NCBI GenBank assembly: GCA_949358305.1
Contig: OX442316.1
Span: 14,384,001 to 14,448,000 of the forward strand
DNA from: Strigamia acuminata
Lineage: Eukaryota; Arthropoda; Chilopoda; Geophilomorpha; Linotaeniidae
Length of the DNA: 64,000 bases
Direction: 5' to 3'
The translations under genes and the position numbers were made by a program. The stretch's first letter is position 1. Each line of letters begins with the position of its first letter. Of this stretch, positions 31,001 through 46,000 are shown in pieces. The notes below the pieces were generated by a model. The model made no database searches, was not told the DNA's origin, and saw only the letters and a list, made by a program, of their open reading frames with translations.

Positions 31001-34000
31001 GAGGTAGACCTGGTTCAATAAGTAAGTTTGAGATTATTCATGTGGACATTTTTAGGGTAAAATCCTTGGACTAACATTGGGAAAGAATTTTGTTACTTGA
31101 CATTTTGCATGGTTGCAAAAGTCAAATATAAATTGGCAGTATATTTAATTAAACATAAAATGTCATACTGACGCCATAGTTACACTTGAATGAGATTTGC
31201 TAATTGAATTTTATATCTGCTGTCACCATGCTTGGCATATTAATGTGTGCATTGAAAGGATCCAGGAAATGACATCTACCTGTGGTACTTATTTTATGAT
31301 CAGCTGAGATTTTCAAAAATTGCTTTTGTGCAGCATTACTTAGCATTTCTGAGAGACTTTTTGGTAAGGCAGGATAAAGCAGGAATTGGAATTCACAGTT
31401 CAAAACTAGAAACTAAGATCAAAACGTTGTTTTGAATGCATGAAAGCTAACATCGGTCTTTTTCCTGAAGATGATCGTCTGATCGAAAGGCCTATGGTTT
31501 TAGTTAATTGTTTGTAAAAGCGCCATTAATGTCATTAAATCACTTTATTAATTATAAAACAAGTTAATATAAAAAACTACGTTTTTGGAAAAAGGCTTTT
31601 AAATTGGTTTTTCAAATTGCCGCCAGAGTGTGCTACTACCGCAGATTTTGCGTTTTTATATTCCACAGTAGCTGCATTCAAAAAGTCGTGGGTCAAATGT
31701 TATAGGTGTTTGTTTTTGTTTTGTGATGTTAAAAAATATTAAAAGAAAATTACAAACACTTAAAACGCGAAATTTTGAATGCAGCCACTTGCAGTGGTAA
31801 AAACAAAATGCGTAGAAGAAAAAGTGATTAATTGTTCTTACCCCAACCAAGTACTACGTATTGGCAGATACCGCTGTTGTCCGAAAAGAGAGCTAGAAAG
31901 ATGAGGTTATGTAGATACAGTCCTTCCATTAGTATCCAGCAATAATTGGCCATAATAAAGTATTGCCACACCGACGTGACTAGTTTGCACTCCCAGTCCT
32001 GCTAATATAAGATTGTTTTAATTTGGAGTTGTCGTGTTGGCTGTCAAATACTTACATCATGTTCTTTTAGAAAAGAATGTCCTTCGTTGCTGACCACATG
32101 GCTGGCCAGAGAAATGCCTTCCACAAACAGATTGTCTTTAAGCAGTGCCATGAATGCCCTCATAATGAATGATGTGAAAAGATGCATGTGGAGGTTGTTT
32201 CGGGGACAGCGAAGGCGTCTAGAAATTCAATTCTGGGTTGTAAATTCAATCTTTTTAAGCGGTTTAATGCAAATTCCACTCTGCTGTCATTTATTCCAAT
32301 CTGCAGAATGGAACTGCACATGATCCTAATGTCGTATGTTTGATTCATTCGAATGAGAAATTCATTTATTGATAATCAATTTTTGAGCATTTTTCATGAA
32401 TTTCAATGTACAAGAGACTTTTAATCGATTTTCAACAAATCTTGTGTGATTGAACTCCACAATTAATTATGTCAACAACAATTTCATTATTTTTGAATTA
32501 TGTAACTTGTAATAATAATTGGAAAGGTATTTAAGTGTAGCTGCATTCGAAAAGCCTAGCCGCATTCTTTAAGTCATATTTCCACTGTGTGGAAAGACGA
32601 CCTTTACACACAATATTTCCATAACATTTGTCACGGTCCAGGTTTACGCGTACAATTCTACGCATTAATTTCCCTGTGTTTTGTTCCAATTAAACCCAAT
32701 TTTCATTTCTACTTGTTCCACATGGAGATCTCACTTTTTTGCAGTGAGGGTTTTGTTGTTTAAATGTTGTGCGCATGTCCACTGCGACTGAAAACGGATT
32801 AAATCGGCCACATTTCTGAAGTTGGATCAAGAAAACCGTCAACCAAGCAGACTAAATGACTTTTCGAATGCAGCTTGTGTTTTTGGTGAAAAACAACATT
32901 TCTTTTTTCTTTTCTTATCAAAGTATGTTTTAGGAAAGGGGAAATTAAACCTCTGCCACATCCACTTCTGTAAATAGCTCACTAAAGGAAGAGAGAGCGG
33001 AAAAAATTGTAAGGTGGTTTTTTTTTTGTTTTGGTTTAGCAAACAAATCAGATTGCGAGTGCCAGATCTGTGTGACATCCTGTTGACTTTGCAAGTTTGT
33101 GCTTTTAGGGTCTGGATATCGGATTTTGTGCTATTGATTCGCAATAGTTTCACGTACATATATAATTTAAAATGTATGTGTTTGTTTCCACAGAAATTTC
33201 TCGAAAATATTGTTGTTTGTTACAAGTTTGGATTTTTTTAATTTATTTATTATTTTTAAATTTTTTTTTTATTTTTTTCAAAATTGGAAATGCTTTTTGT
33301 GTGTTTTCAATTTCCTTTTCCTGTTTGATGAAGTAAGTGGCGTGTAAGAGATAAAATTAGAATGTAGCTCGAAAAGGGATAAACATAAAAGCGGGTTGTA
33401 AGGATGGTGTGTGGAATGGCATTGCGCTATTCATTAACTTACTTCATTGCGGCCATAATGAACAATGCTACTAAGAGGAATGTGAGGGAAACACTGTAGC
33501 CGATGCGAGAAATGAGTTTGATGATTGGAATGAACTCCTTCAGAGAAAAAAGATTAAATTTTTAAACATGAAACATTTTTTATTTAAAATGAAGAAAATT
33601 AAAAAAAAAAAAATTTCTTTTATTTTTTAAATTAAAAAGAAATTGAATTCTGAGCATTTTAATTAAATTTTTCTATTTCAAAAAGAGAAATTAAAATTAA
33701 ATTGAAATAAAACAAAATGGGGCATTCGGGGCATTTCCCCCCCTTTGCGGGGGGGCTTCGCTGCTTTAAACTGCGCGCAAAAATACCAAAATTTATCAGT
33801 TCTGTCGTGAGTAAAAAATGGGATCGCTGTAAATTCTGCTTCGGAACATCGAATGCCGAGGTTGAATTTTAATTTAAGCTTCGTGGAATATTTATAACCA
33901 CTTTAGGTGATTAAACAAATGTCAAATATTTGACGAGGGAAGCAGAAGAACTGCACAACCGTCGTGTAGTGTAAAGCGGATGTAATCAGAAAATTCGCGA

Positions 34001-37000
34001 ATATTTATAAGATTAAATCGAATGACTTAACGTCATTTTGAACAGTCTGCCGAAGCAGAATTGTGTTATTTGCTTTCGATTTCTAACTGGAATCAATTTC
34101 GCACTTTTTTCCGCATCTATCAAAGGAAGAAAAGCTCCATTTATCAACAGTTGTCATGGAAACAGGTCCCAGATGCGTTTGATCTCGGAAAAGTGCAAGA
34201 TTTAGCACAGATTCTCATCATATTATGTGCGTGTTGACATAACTGCGAGGGTTGTATTTGTCTTTAACTTCTGCCAGCATAAACTTTACAACCACATGTT
34301 GACAGAAATTTCGATTTTGGAGCGAGTAAACAGACACATATTTAAAAGCAGACGCGATCTCGATGGAAACCGATTGGCAATCGGGATTTCCTTTTGCTAG
34401 GCAATTCTGTCTTCTTACTTTGAAATCTTTTTAGCTTATCTGGTAAACATAGTGATAGAAAATCAAATAAAAACTGAATTTAGGGAATTTTCGTCTTTTT
34501 CCTTGTATATGTTGGTAAGCAACGTGGTTATTGGTGATTGACCACCAAGGGCGAAAGGCTTGGTGGTCGTAATCGATTTTATTTGCACTCTGCGTGGACA
34601 TTTTAGTAATTCGTAATGCAACAAACACTCAATCTTTACTTGTTGTTTGTTGTTGGTTTTTGAATCAATCTCTTTCATGATGGTAAAATCGATGGATGGA
34701 GATTTGGATAATTGACTTGACAAATTTGTTTTTGATTTTTGTGATTTTTTTGTGCGCAGTTTGCAGTTAGCAGCGCAAGGACAAAGATGTTTTTTTTTTT
34801 AAATTAGAGATATTGTTACCCCTAGTTTTGTGCCGTTGTAGCTGTTTTCAATTTCTATGACAGCATCGAATGTTTTCGACGGTGCGCAGGAAGTGTAATT
34901 AGTCCAAGTAGAATTCTTCTCTTCGTGGAAGAACCACGAGCCGTCAGCCATGCACGTCCTGCTTGCAAATCCTTTGAGGTAAATAAAAGTGAAATGGTTA
35001 CCGCAAGGTGGTAAAAATTAAAACGAAACAGTAGGCGCAGTTATAAAGTAATTTAGGTTATTCATATGGTTCAAAAATATATTTTACAATACACTAGCTG
35101 CATTCAAAAATTAAAATATTTTGTGTTTTACTTCAATTTTAAAACAAAAATGATGCCCCAACGAAGCGTACGTTCATCGTTTGTGAGGTTAAATATGGAA
35201 ACAATACTGTAATTATGCAAAAATACGGTATTATTGGTGTCTCAACTTCGGCTACTATTTGAGGGCGACTCTTAATCGGTAAAATACGGTAGTTAAAATT
35301 CTCACACTCAAAATTTAACTAGTGGGACAAAATGCCATAAATGGTTGGAAAAATTGCATTAGGTGATAAATTTTGCTTTGGAATAATTTTAAATGATTTT
35401 TATTTTAGTATGCCTTAAAGCGTGAAACAGAACGAGGTTATAGGGTAATTATTTGCATAAATATAGAGGAATGAATCATATAGGGAGCCACAAAAATTTC
35501 CATGTGACCTGGTGGTCATTTTTAGTAATTTCTTAGGTAACCTTTGTTGAATTTGCAAATTTATCTGCAAATTTCAGCTGTTAAAGTTTCTTCTCGGTAC
35601 AAAATTAAAATTCAGTTATGAAATTAAATAAGTTGACCTTTTTCAACTGTAGAGTAAAAGTGTATGGTTAAGGGGCCGAGTAAGCGAGCACTCGAAAGAT
35701 CAACAAGGCAACCAAAAGTAAAAACGAAAAAAAAACTGACCTAACTTGGTCGTAGTCTTGAATGTTCTCTTGGAGAACTGACTTATTATGTTCAGTATTG
35801 CAAAACTTGACCAAAACTTTTAAATTTTAATCTTTATCACAAAAATAAGTATTAGTATAAGTAGTGTGACACTTAGCATGGTCATGGCCCTGTAAGTAGA
35901 GTGCTTGTCTGGGGATTTTTGCCATGACCATGCAAGCCGCGATAAGCAACTTGTTTGCAGTGGTGTCACACTGCTCTATTGGTTAATTCAGCGGTTCTGA
36001 AACGCGAGCCGATTTTTGGTGGGGCGCAATAGCAATGTGCTTCTATATTTCTAACTTGTGAGAAGGTTTAACAACATGTCAGAGTTGTGAAAATAAATGA
36101 ATAAAAAGGATTAGGAGATGACTTTTTCTATCAATAAGTTTCACTACTGCCGGGTATGAAGTGGTTTGCGATAGATTGTCTTTCTAAAAAGTGTGCCATA
36201 ATGTTACAAAGTTTGAGAACCCCTGGGTTCATTTATATTGGATTATATTGGATTGCGCACAGGCAAATGATGCCCACGCTAATGAGGAGGTATTGTCGGC
36301 AGTAAGTGACGTCATTGTCGTTTCAGCAACTTCCTGTTTTGTATTTTAACTTAGGAATATCATTTTAATTAAGATTTTTAGTTGTTTTGATTTTATTTTA
36401 GATTCTAAATAAAGAAATAAGAAATATTCAAATTTTAAATTTGATTCATCTCTTACATTTTATTGAAAAACAACTAGAAACAGACAAAAATAGCGTATAA
36501 ATGGATAAAAATAACTATAAATAGACATGAATGGATAAAACCAGTTGTTTTGAAGCCCCACAATGCGAACTAACGCAGTATTTTCCAACCATCGTTTTGA
36601 AATTCAATTCAACTTGTATGCTAATTTCAGCTAGCCAGAGAACGAAAAGTTAAATAATGCGACTTCCTGTTAATGGTGGCTTTATACCCACAATTTAGCA
36701 GTTTGCAGTCTAGTATATGTAGGTCTATGGTTAATTACTTATGAATCAAGTGTGCTTTGTCGTTGAGAATTTGCTGAAACTTTAACGAAATCGAGCAGCT
36801 AATTTATACGGGAACCAAGGCTAACCATTGTTGACACGAAATGGGATATACCGTAGCCTATCCCATTTCTTGTCATCGATTGATTCTAATTAGAGTATTT
36901 TTTTATTCCTTGATCCCAAAATGGGTGATATAACGATCGGTGATTCAAGTGAAACATATTTGAGAAGTTTTTGGGGTGTAGAAGATTTTGATCAGGAAAT

Positions 37001-40000
37001 TCAGCAGGATTTGCGAGATTGAGAAATAATTTCATGAAAATCGGCAAGAAATCTTGCGAGATCAATAATCAAATCTGAGATTCAGGAAGGATTCAGAAAG
37101 ATTCAAAATGTCGGTGAGAACAATTCAGGCGATTGTCTCTAACGAGCTTATCTAATGCAGCATTAATGATCTCCATTGGCTTTAATTCAAAGGTAATTAC
37201 TACGTCAAATTGCGCATAATTAAGTGAACTGGATTATACGGATATACCAGAGAATAAAATAACTTTTGGTGTCATAAAATTAAAAAATTTAATTTAAAGA
37301 CAAGAGGTCATTTAGTCGGATTTCACTTTGTCGCGCCGTTTTGTCGACCAGGTTGTTTTGCCGACAACTAAATTCGACAAAGCGACTGATCGACAAGACG
37401 GCATCGACGAGTGTCGACTAAATGAACAAATACGGTGAAAAAGGTTCTATATGGATTTTTAATTGAAAATTCTTATTTTTTAGTTGCATTGCCCATCAAT
37501 GGGAATCAGAGGGCAAATTGTAAAAGTATATGGCAATTTTAAATAAAAGCCTCGTACGTATTTCCATTAATCATGATATTCCATTTCGTGACTCGACTGT
37601 TTGTTTGGTTCAGAATATTTTCGAATTCTATCTGCTTCACGTGATTGAGTAAATTTGAATTACCATTCCTTTTACGGTCACTGGCCTCACGTTAGAAGAA
37701 AAATGGTTTATTTTATTGTGAAATACGAACTGTTGTGTTGCAATAAAAGAAGTTGTGTGCTTTCATTATTTATGACTTGCAAAGGAGAATGAAATTAGTG
37801 CTGGTTTTATTTTGTTTTCAAATGGCCAATTTGTGGTTGTTAAAGATCAACGTTTGTTCATTAACCGTCACACAGCCATGGACAGATAAAAAAATTACAG
37901 AAGATAACTAATTCTTTATTTTTGCTTTGAAATTTTTTTTGCTTATTTTATAATGACTAAATATGAATACTTTTTCAATTGTTGATTAAGATAATTTAAT
38001 ATTTATAACATAAAACACCATTAATGGGAGTACCGTACACCATTTTGCCATCTTTTTGCACTAGGTGGCATATTGAAATCAGTGTTGAAACGTGTGCATG
38101 TCAGAAAAAATGTGATTTACGTGGAAAACTAAGATTGTGCGCACATGTAAATATGCACAATTAAAGAAGGCAAAAATGACTGACCACGGCTAGCAATGTG
38201 TTGGAACTAGCTGTGGTTAAGGGAAGGTTAAACTCTGACAATGTGATAGAAATATTAAACAAATGTTTGTTTACTCACCATCTGCCTTAAATCCAGCGAC
38301 ATAGTCTGGACATGGCAAATGCACCACAGAATCTGCCTTGGCATATGGCCAACATTGAGCTCCATCCCAAACAAGAGGGCAATATAAACCTGCAAAGTGT
38401 GAAAACGAGGCATTAGTTAAAGTAAGACAAAAACAGCAAAACCCAGATGACGTTAAATCATTTTCTTGATTTTCTTGATTTTAATTAACAATTGCAGCAC
38501 CATGATTTATCGGATCGAGCAAATGGTCTTGAAACTTTGGCAGTTGTCCAGGACATGAATGCAAGAAATAATTAAAACAACTTAGGAATTCTTCACTGTT
38601 GCAAGCAATCGCAAACAAAAGCATGAAAACCATTGCATGCTGCAGGAACTTGATTGCCAAGTGAGTTCAGAACTCAAAGTTAGACAATACAAAACTGTGC
38701 GCCTCTTTTGCGCAATGTTAATATACAATGACACAATAGGTGCGTTCAATTTGCGAAGATTCTTTCCTTTTCGTCCTTTAGACACCGAAGTGACGTAAAA
38801 AACGTCATCATTTCCGAAAGGAAAGTAGCAAAAGGTAGCAATCCAGTTCCTTTTCTTCTTTTTACTTTTTCCTTTTGCGATTTAGTCATTTGTCTGCTAA
38901 CTTAGCCAAACCAACAATCAAGACAAACTTTTTTATCAAATTTTAGGACTACATATCCAACTAGGCTAAAGTATTGATTTTTACCGGATTTGTGTGTACT
39001 AAAACCCGATTACAGCATGCTAAAACTTGGATTTGCACATGTGCAAACGAAAGGAAAGTACCGGTAACAACAAATAAGTTCGTTCATTTTCTAAATATGC
39101 AAAAGGAAAAAAAGGAAAGATTTTTCTTTCCTTTCGCAAATTGAACGCACCTAAAATATAGATATCCCACATAGAGCCACTGGTGGGGAATCAATACAAA
39201 CATATTACAGTTATTTAACTCACAAGTTTGCTACACACAACACAATAGCATTAATACCTAATGGAGAGAGTATTTTCTTTTGTTTGGACAAAGATTGATT
39301 GGATTTGGGACTCGTCCCAGGCGTTCTATCCAAATGACAGCTGTTCAGACAGTGCTGTATTCGGACCACACAGCTTATAAGCTTACAGTATGCAATATTT
39401 TACGACATTGCATTGCCTAATGCTCTTCCAAGCAGAGGGTGTCAGGTTAGACAGAGGTGATTTATCATGTGCAGCTTTGCCACTTGAAATCTCAATAGCA
39501 AGACACGTTCAAGTTTATTCACAGCTGCAGATTTTTCTACAGGTTTCAGTCTCTTGGGCGGTCCCTTAAGTCATAAACTGGATTACTCTGGCAGTTGGAG
39601 TTGGCACAATCACATTACCTTTACAAAGCTCACAAATTTGTCTTTATTTTGCTATGAAGCTGCTTTGTCATCAGCCATTGAAGATGAAAGCATGAAAATG
39701 GGCAATAGCATTTTCTTTTTCGCAGTCGCCTCCAAAGGCTTTCATTTCCTTCAATTTCTAGTAGCACAGTTTCCTCAAGGACATTTTTTTTTATTGTTGA
39801 TGAGATCTAGGCCAGGTCGTGGATGAAAAATGACTCAATAGTGATTGTAATATCAAGTGGAATAGAGGATAGGAAAAAGACTAACTCAGCGACATGCACA
39901 TCCCAACAACCACAGATCCATAAAGCTGAGGATTCACAACAATATTCTGTTATACATGGTGTTCTAAAAGTATGGTTCCCTCCAAATATTTCCTGAGCAA

Positions 40001-43000
40001 TTGCATCTAGGCCAACTTTGATGAAGCGATCGTATAGGAAGTTGGGTGTGAGCAATCTAATGACGTCATCAAATTTGACCTTGCAGGTCATTTTCAAGGT
40101 CATTCACTTGCTAACTTCTAAACCAATCAGGTTAGAGCAAAAAAGTCAATTACAAAGTTGTAGAGCACCATCAAATTAGTACTATACTATCCAACTTATC
40201 TTAGTCATCTTAAGTTAAATGTTTTCGATATAACGAATTCTCGTAATACCGAATCGATTTTTCGGGTCTCTTGCGATTCGTTATAAAGAGTTTCGCACTG
40301 TATTATTATTTGTAAAATATGAATTTATTTTCAAATGCACAAATAATATACTTAAGTTTGCGAAATGTTATACGTTTTGGAATGCGTTAAGAGAAAAGCA
40401 ATACATTGTACAATATATTTTTGGATCATGTGGGTCAGCTCTGAAAGATTGAAGATAAAGCGTCTTGGCAACAGTTTTTCTACAACTGCACACGTACCGT
40501 ATTGCCAAATCTATAACTTTGTGGGGTTCTGGGGTATTAGATGGAAAGTTGGTCATTTTTGTTTTGATATGATTTAATTTGTAAGTTTTGTTGCTGGAGG
40601 GCCATTTTAAAATGTTTGTTTGTTTGGGTGAAATTTAAAGCTGCTTCATTTCTAGTGCTCCCGCAAATTTAATTTAAACACATAGCCAGACATTTTAATT
40701 AATTGCACGGCTGTTCTGACATTTGACACGCAGCTGACTGGAATAACTATTTGAAATATGAATTTAAACAACAGTTGATCAAATATTTTTTGCTTGTACA
40801 TATTGATTCTTGGCACAGTGTTGTACGACCAGTCATAGAAGTTTCATCTGTGATCAAAACCGATTTTATTTGCAATTTTACGACTGCTTCCTGGCCAGTG
40901 TTTAAAGGGAGTTAAGTTTGCTGCTTTGGGGGATTTTTACTGATCTGCTAATTCAGTAAAACCACATTTTGTGAATGTCTCGCAGTCCTATAACTTGTAA
41001 AGTGGTTTCTTATCTGAATAAGAGGTTTTCCTTGTGCTTGCTCTTTTCCTAAACACAGTTTGAGTGAATTTTAGTGTCTGGTGTAGTGGTAGGACCAAAG
41101 GCAAAGCAATTGAACGCTGCATCCTTTACAACGCGGGTCTAAATTGAACAGAAAGTGCCGGAAATGGACCAAGAACACTAAAATAAATGTTTAAATTGAC
41201 CGAACCTATTGAATTCAATAAGTGCATTCAATCCTCAAGCGAAGAATTGACTTTAGTCTGAAATTACTTCTCTAAACAGGATATGACGTTTTTTATATCG
41301 CATCTCTGAGAAATCAACTTAAAAGAATGCAAATACAGTCGAAACTCTTTATAACGAATCGCAAGGGATCCAAAAAATCGATTTGTTATAACGAGAATGA
41401 GTTATGTCGAAATTTTTTTAACATGGTGTTCTATAGCCAGCCAACCAAACCAGCCATTTTTAGGTATTCGTTATATCGATAATTCGTTACATCGCGATTC
41501 GTTATAAAGAGTTTGACTGTAAGATGACTTATAGAAGTGATTTATCTGATTTATCGCATCTGCTATTGGCTATTATTGCCACATGTTGTAGGAAGCCATC
41601 TTTTTAGTTCAGTTCAGTTGTTAGCGTGTTCAATCGAGAATTCGCCACTTTAAGTGATTTAAGGAGAAGTGAATTTGTCTTTTGAGGATTGAACGCACTT
41701 ACTATCTAAATCTAGGTTGTGTCAATATTGTGGATGTTCAACCAAGCGTTTGCGGTAGTTTTCAAACTTTTGATTGATTTCAGCAACATAATTAAATTTG
41801 TTTAATTGAAATGTCTGCAATGGATAAATTAATCCAAAGGCTTAGTTCGTCTAATTGGCAACAGAATTCCACACTCCAGTTGGAAATGGAGGTCATTTGT
41901 TCATCATCTGTCTTCGAGCAGTGAAACCTTGTTTTCGGCAGGTTGGTAAGGAAATCAATTGATGTAAACAAGCTAGGTTTAAAATTGACTTATGGGATTT
42001 AAATGATACATTTTTTTTTACTTGGGGGCCCTATCTCCCCATATATTGTATACAGTTCGTTTGATCCTGGAGTTTTTCTTAGCTTAATAAAAGCTCAGAT
42101 GCTCTACAGAAATTAATCTGCAATTGTTCACACAGTTTACTATCAAACTTAACCCATGGCAAATCCATCACCCTCAAGTGCCAGGCACGATTCATCTTGT
42201 CCTGACTCTCTAGAATCAATAAAACAGGCTTGTTTCTTCAGCAAATAATAAATCGATTAAAAATTTAATAGTAGCTGCATTCGGCAAGTAGTGCAGACTG
42301 GTTTGTCTGATTTAAACCAGTCTAAATGCATGGTTTAGAAATCTTTTAAAAATACTAAAAGAAACTTGCTTAACGTGCTTAAAGACGCATGAAGGGCGCG
42401 GATCCGGCGTAAACACGTGCACGGACATCAAATAAACAATAGACGTGTTCAAAGTTTCGGTTTTTACCGTTTCTGTAAACGGAATGACATCAAAAACAGC
42501 CAAAAACCATCACCAAAAACTGTAAAAACCAAAACCATGATTGGAGTGGTTTATGAATTTGGTTTTTAAAACCAAATTCAAAATGGCCGCGTCGAACGGG
42601 CCTAAAAACGAACACATTCACGGTTAGGCACAGAACGGGATGCGCAGTTTGTATTTAGCATCAAGTTACCGGGCGCAAACTGTAGACGAATGAATCTGAC
42701 AGCTGAATTCGAATTAACAAAGGCACTTTGAATTTTCCAAAAGTTTATTAAAATTCAATGTGATGACTTCATTGGCACAGAATCAGTTTTTTAAAAAGAA
42801 AAAAATTCTAATTTTATTCCTCATTGAAAACCATCAGCATTGCTAACGATTTGTCCATTTTAAACAAAAAAGCCGAAAACTGTTGTCAACGCCCAAATTG
42901 AAGTAGAAAGTATTTTTTTCAGTCTTCCCTCTTTATAACTATAGTGGGATTTTTGACATGTGTAACACTACACTGTATAATACTGCCAACAAGAAGCAAA

Positions 43001-46000
43001 TAGGTTCACTTTTTACGGTGGGCACGTGACAGCTGCAATAGATCGATGGGTCGGTGGTCGACCATTGATTGGTCTCTTGCGTCCACCCCTATCCGGGCGA
43101 TCAGTGCGGCTCAATTACCCGCGAACGACGAGTGCATTGCACGTGCTGCGACAGGTCGTGTGCTTGTTATTTGAAGGTGAAAAGAAACGGGTCGAGTTTC
43201 CTTTAAAAGCTTGTCAAGGAAAAGTTAGGCCTAATTAGAAATTGCTGCCTCTGAGTGTGTGCTGTTGTAGTGTTGGTTTTTTTGGCAATGCGACTACCGG
43301 AAAACACGGAAAAGTAATTTGCTTAAGAGATGTAGGTAATGGTTTGTTGGTAAAAAATAAAAATTGAAAATTGGAAGAGAATTGAGATGAAATTAGCAAT
43401 AATGCAGTGGATAATCCCGAGAGACCCATCGACTATACATTGAGCAACCGCCGGTCATGTCATGGCCTTTTCGTTTTCTTTGATTCTGGATAAACATCAT
43501 AATAATTAGGTACATAGATGTAGTCGATTACATTCCCTCAGAAAATTCAATTTGTTGCATCAACTTTCTATCAATTTATCTTGATGGACATTTTTTTATG
43601 TTTTCAGATGTCGTATAGTATGTTTACAGGCACGGAATATTTCGAGTGAGATGAAATATTGCGTGTGCACAACTGTCATGTAAAAACAGGGATGATAAGG
43701 ATTATTCGAGTAGTGAAAAATCCCTCGCAGAAGGTTGTTTAATTCGAGTGAACTTGAACTATTTTTATTGCGCATGCGCGCATCGCTTCCGGCACTTCCC
43801 CATTGGTTGAAAACCAAAAGTGATCACGAATTATTTTCTACATGTAAACGCAACAATTTGATTTTTTCACCACTCGAATTATTCACCACTCAAAATATTC
43901 GGTGCATGTAAATGTAGTAATAGGAGGAAGCCCATGTGGTTTCAAAATTATATTGGAACCAAATTGGTTAATTGAAATTAGTTTTTAAGTGGTTTCCACA
44001 TGTGGGAAAACATAGGCCATGTCCTGTTATGACAAAATAATTTCTCTTTTACTCTCTCCCTCTTCGTTTTATGAAGAAAGAAACCTAGAAAGTTCGCAGT
44101 TTCCATTAATTTAGATTCATTGTTAGAATATGCAAAACAAAAAAATCGTGCGAACAAAAAGTTCAAATTAAACTGCACGTTTTGACCTCATTTTCATCAT
44201 TCTCATTGAAACTATGAATGCTTGGATGTTGGCATCAGGTGAGGAGGCTGTGTAGGGGCATGCAGCATTCTCCACCCCGTGTTCTTAATGAAAAGTTGTC
44301 GCATGTTGATTGAACGAGCGGAGACCTGATTAGATTGAACTCAGGATTCAAGCGGTGGATGATGATTAACCTGGACGGATATGGGGGGAGGAATTCATTG
44401 AAAAATCTATTATCGCAACAGAGAATATTTTTTTTGAAATTGTTTGGAAAAGTTTATAATATTGCACATTAGCTCCGTTCAATATTGAAGGCCAAAGTGA
44501 TTTAGTTGCCTCCACAAAATCTGAAATTCAGGACTGACTAGTGCAATCAAACTTGGCGAATTGGGACAAAAATTGATTAAAATCGCAAATATCACGAGAA
44601 CGAAAGCTCGGATCGTCAAAACCTAAACATCAAACGAAAGAGTGGAAAAAAACTGCACCAGAAGAGTGAATTAAACAACACTGCCCACAACTAATGATTA
44701 ATGTATACCATATTTAATTTAATATAGCCTACATTTTTTTTAGACTTCCTGTATTGTTGGGCCAGTTTTATTTTGACCACCAGGTACAATAATACACAGT
44801 TTGCGACAGGTACTTTTCTCTTATAAAAACCCCCGTTACGCCTATAAGTATAGTGGAAAACTTATAACTCTACCACAACTGAAAATAGCGTAGCCAATCC
44901 TGTAGTTTTCCGCTATTTACGTCTCTGACTAAAAATCTGGATTAGCATTGACCTTTTTCGCCGCCATTTTGAATTCTCCGCTTCATTCACGTGCGGAGCA
45001 CATGTTATGGTTTATCTATTTGTTTGTGCTTTTAATTCTTTTCAATTCACAATAATAACAGTTGCAGCATCGTATTGCAACACTTAAAAATAGGAATTCT
45101 CTCTTTTTATGCGAATGAGACATTATTAGTTTTGGTAATCACGTGACATGTATAAGGGTTAACTCTAATTTTATAACTATAACTTAAAACTTCAACCGCA
45201 ACCAACTTTTACCTTACACTAAATATAGTGTAAAAAATGTCATAATTGTAAGGGAAAAGTACCTGCCGCAAACTGTGCACTATTGAAACGTCTTCCGTAA
45301 GAAAGGTAAATTTTTGGTGCAGTGGCTACGAGGTTGTGCGAGTGGTATTATTAGTGCAAGACAAATATGAAATCGGAATGAAAAGAGCTTTTAGTTGTAG
45401 CAAGGAGCCGTGAATCATGTTATAGTCACTGCTTTCAGGCACTCTTTCGAGGTTTGAGTGGTTTCTTGCCGGTGCATACGGTAGGAGACCTCGTGTACTT
45501 TTACTCAATACTCACCATCAGTGGGCTGAACCTCGGTGCTATTTCGATCACTGCATTCCTGCGCTTTCCGAAGCAGAGTGACCGACTGCCCGAGCCTCAT
45601 GTCTTCCAGAGTCCTGACGTCGTCAGGTTGCTGTCAAAAATTTTTAAAAATATATTAAAATTTAATTAACAAATTCCTAAATTTGAATGAATTTAAAGCT
45701 GAGCTTGTGCTTATGCTCCGTTGTGAGAAAAAATGTGAGAAAAACTCGGCGTGCTGTCGCTTGTCCTGTGAATATCTTGGAAAGCGGCCAATTTAGGAAC
45801 GAAAAATTATGGTTTGGAAGAAAGCAGTTTTCAAGGGGGTTTCACCGTTTCACCCAAATCATAATTTGTCTTCTAAAGGTTGAAAATCAAATTTGGGATT
45901 GAATTTGTAGATTTTTTTGGATGGGTAATTTATATATTAAATTTTATGTTACATAATGCAATGGTTCTGTCAGATGCTTGAAGTGGTACTTGTCGGCTTT

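Larger units (their letters stand above)
34972..38278 (-). other. GPCR intron between the two hormone-domain exons
   Basis: 3.3 kb. Holds the small hairpin at 35863, the hAT-type element at 35989, a solo TAGCTGCATTC end at about 35096, a short GAAATGGGATA hairpin near 36837-36876 and the element at 37310. No coding exon or RNA gene is seen. Confidence 0.6.
38390..45515 (-). other. GPCR intron, 7.1 kb
   Basis: Rich in inverted-repeat elements (38739, 39955, 40227, 41221 with 41336 inside, 43621, 44788). A repeat around 42271-42345 (CTGGTTTGTCTGATTTAAACCAG, then TGCATGGTTTAG) is related to 55500-55575. A weak inverted pair AGACGTGTTC / GAACGGGCCT lies at about 42438-42604. I see no coding exon or RNA gene. 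Confidence 0.6.
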
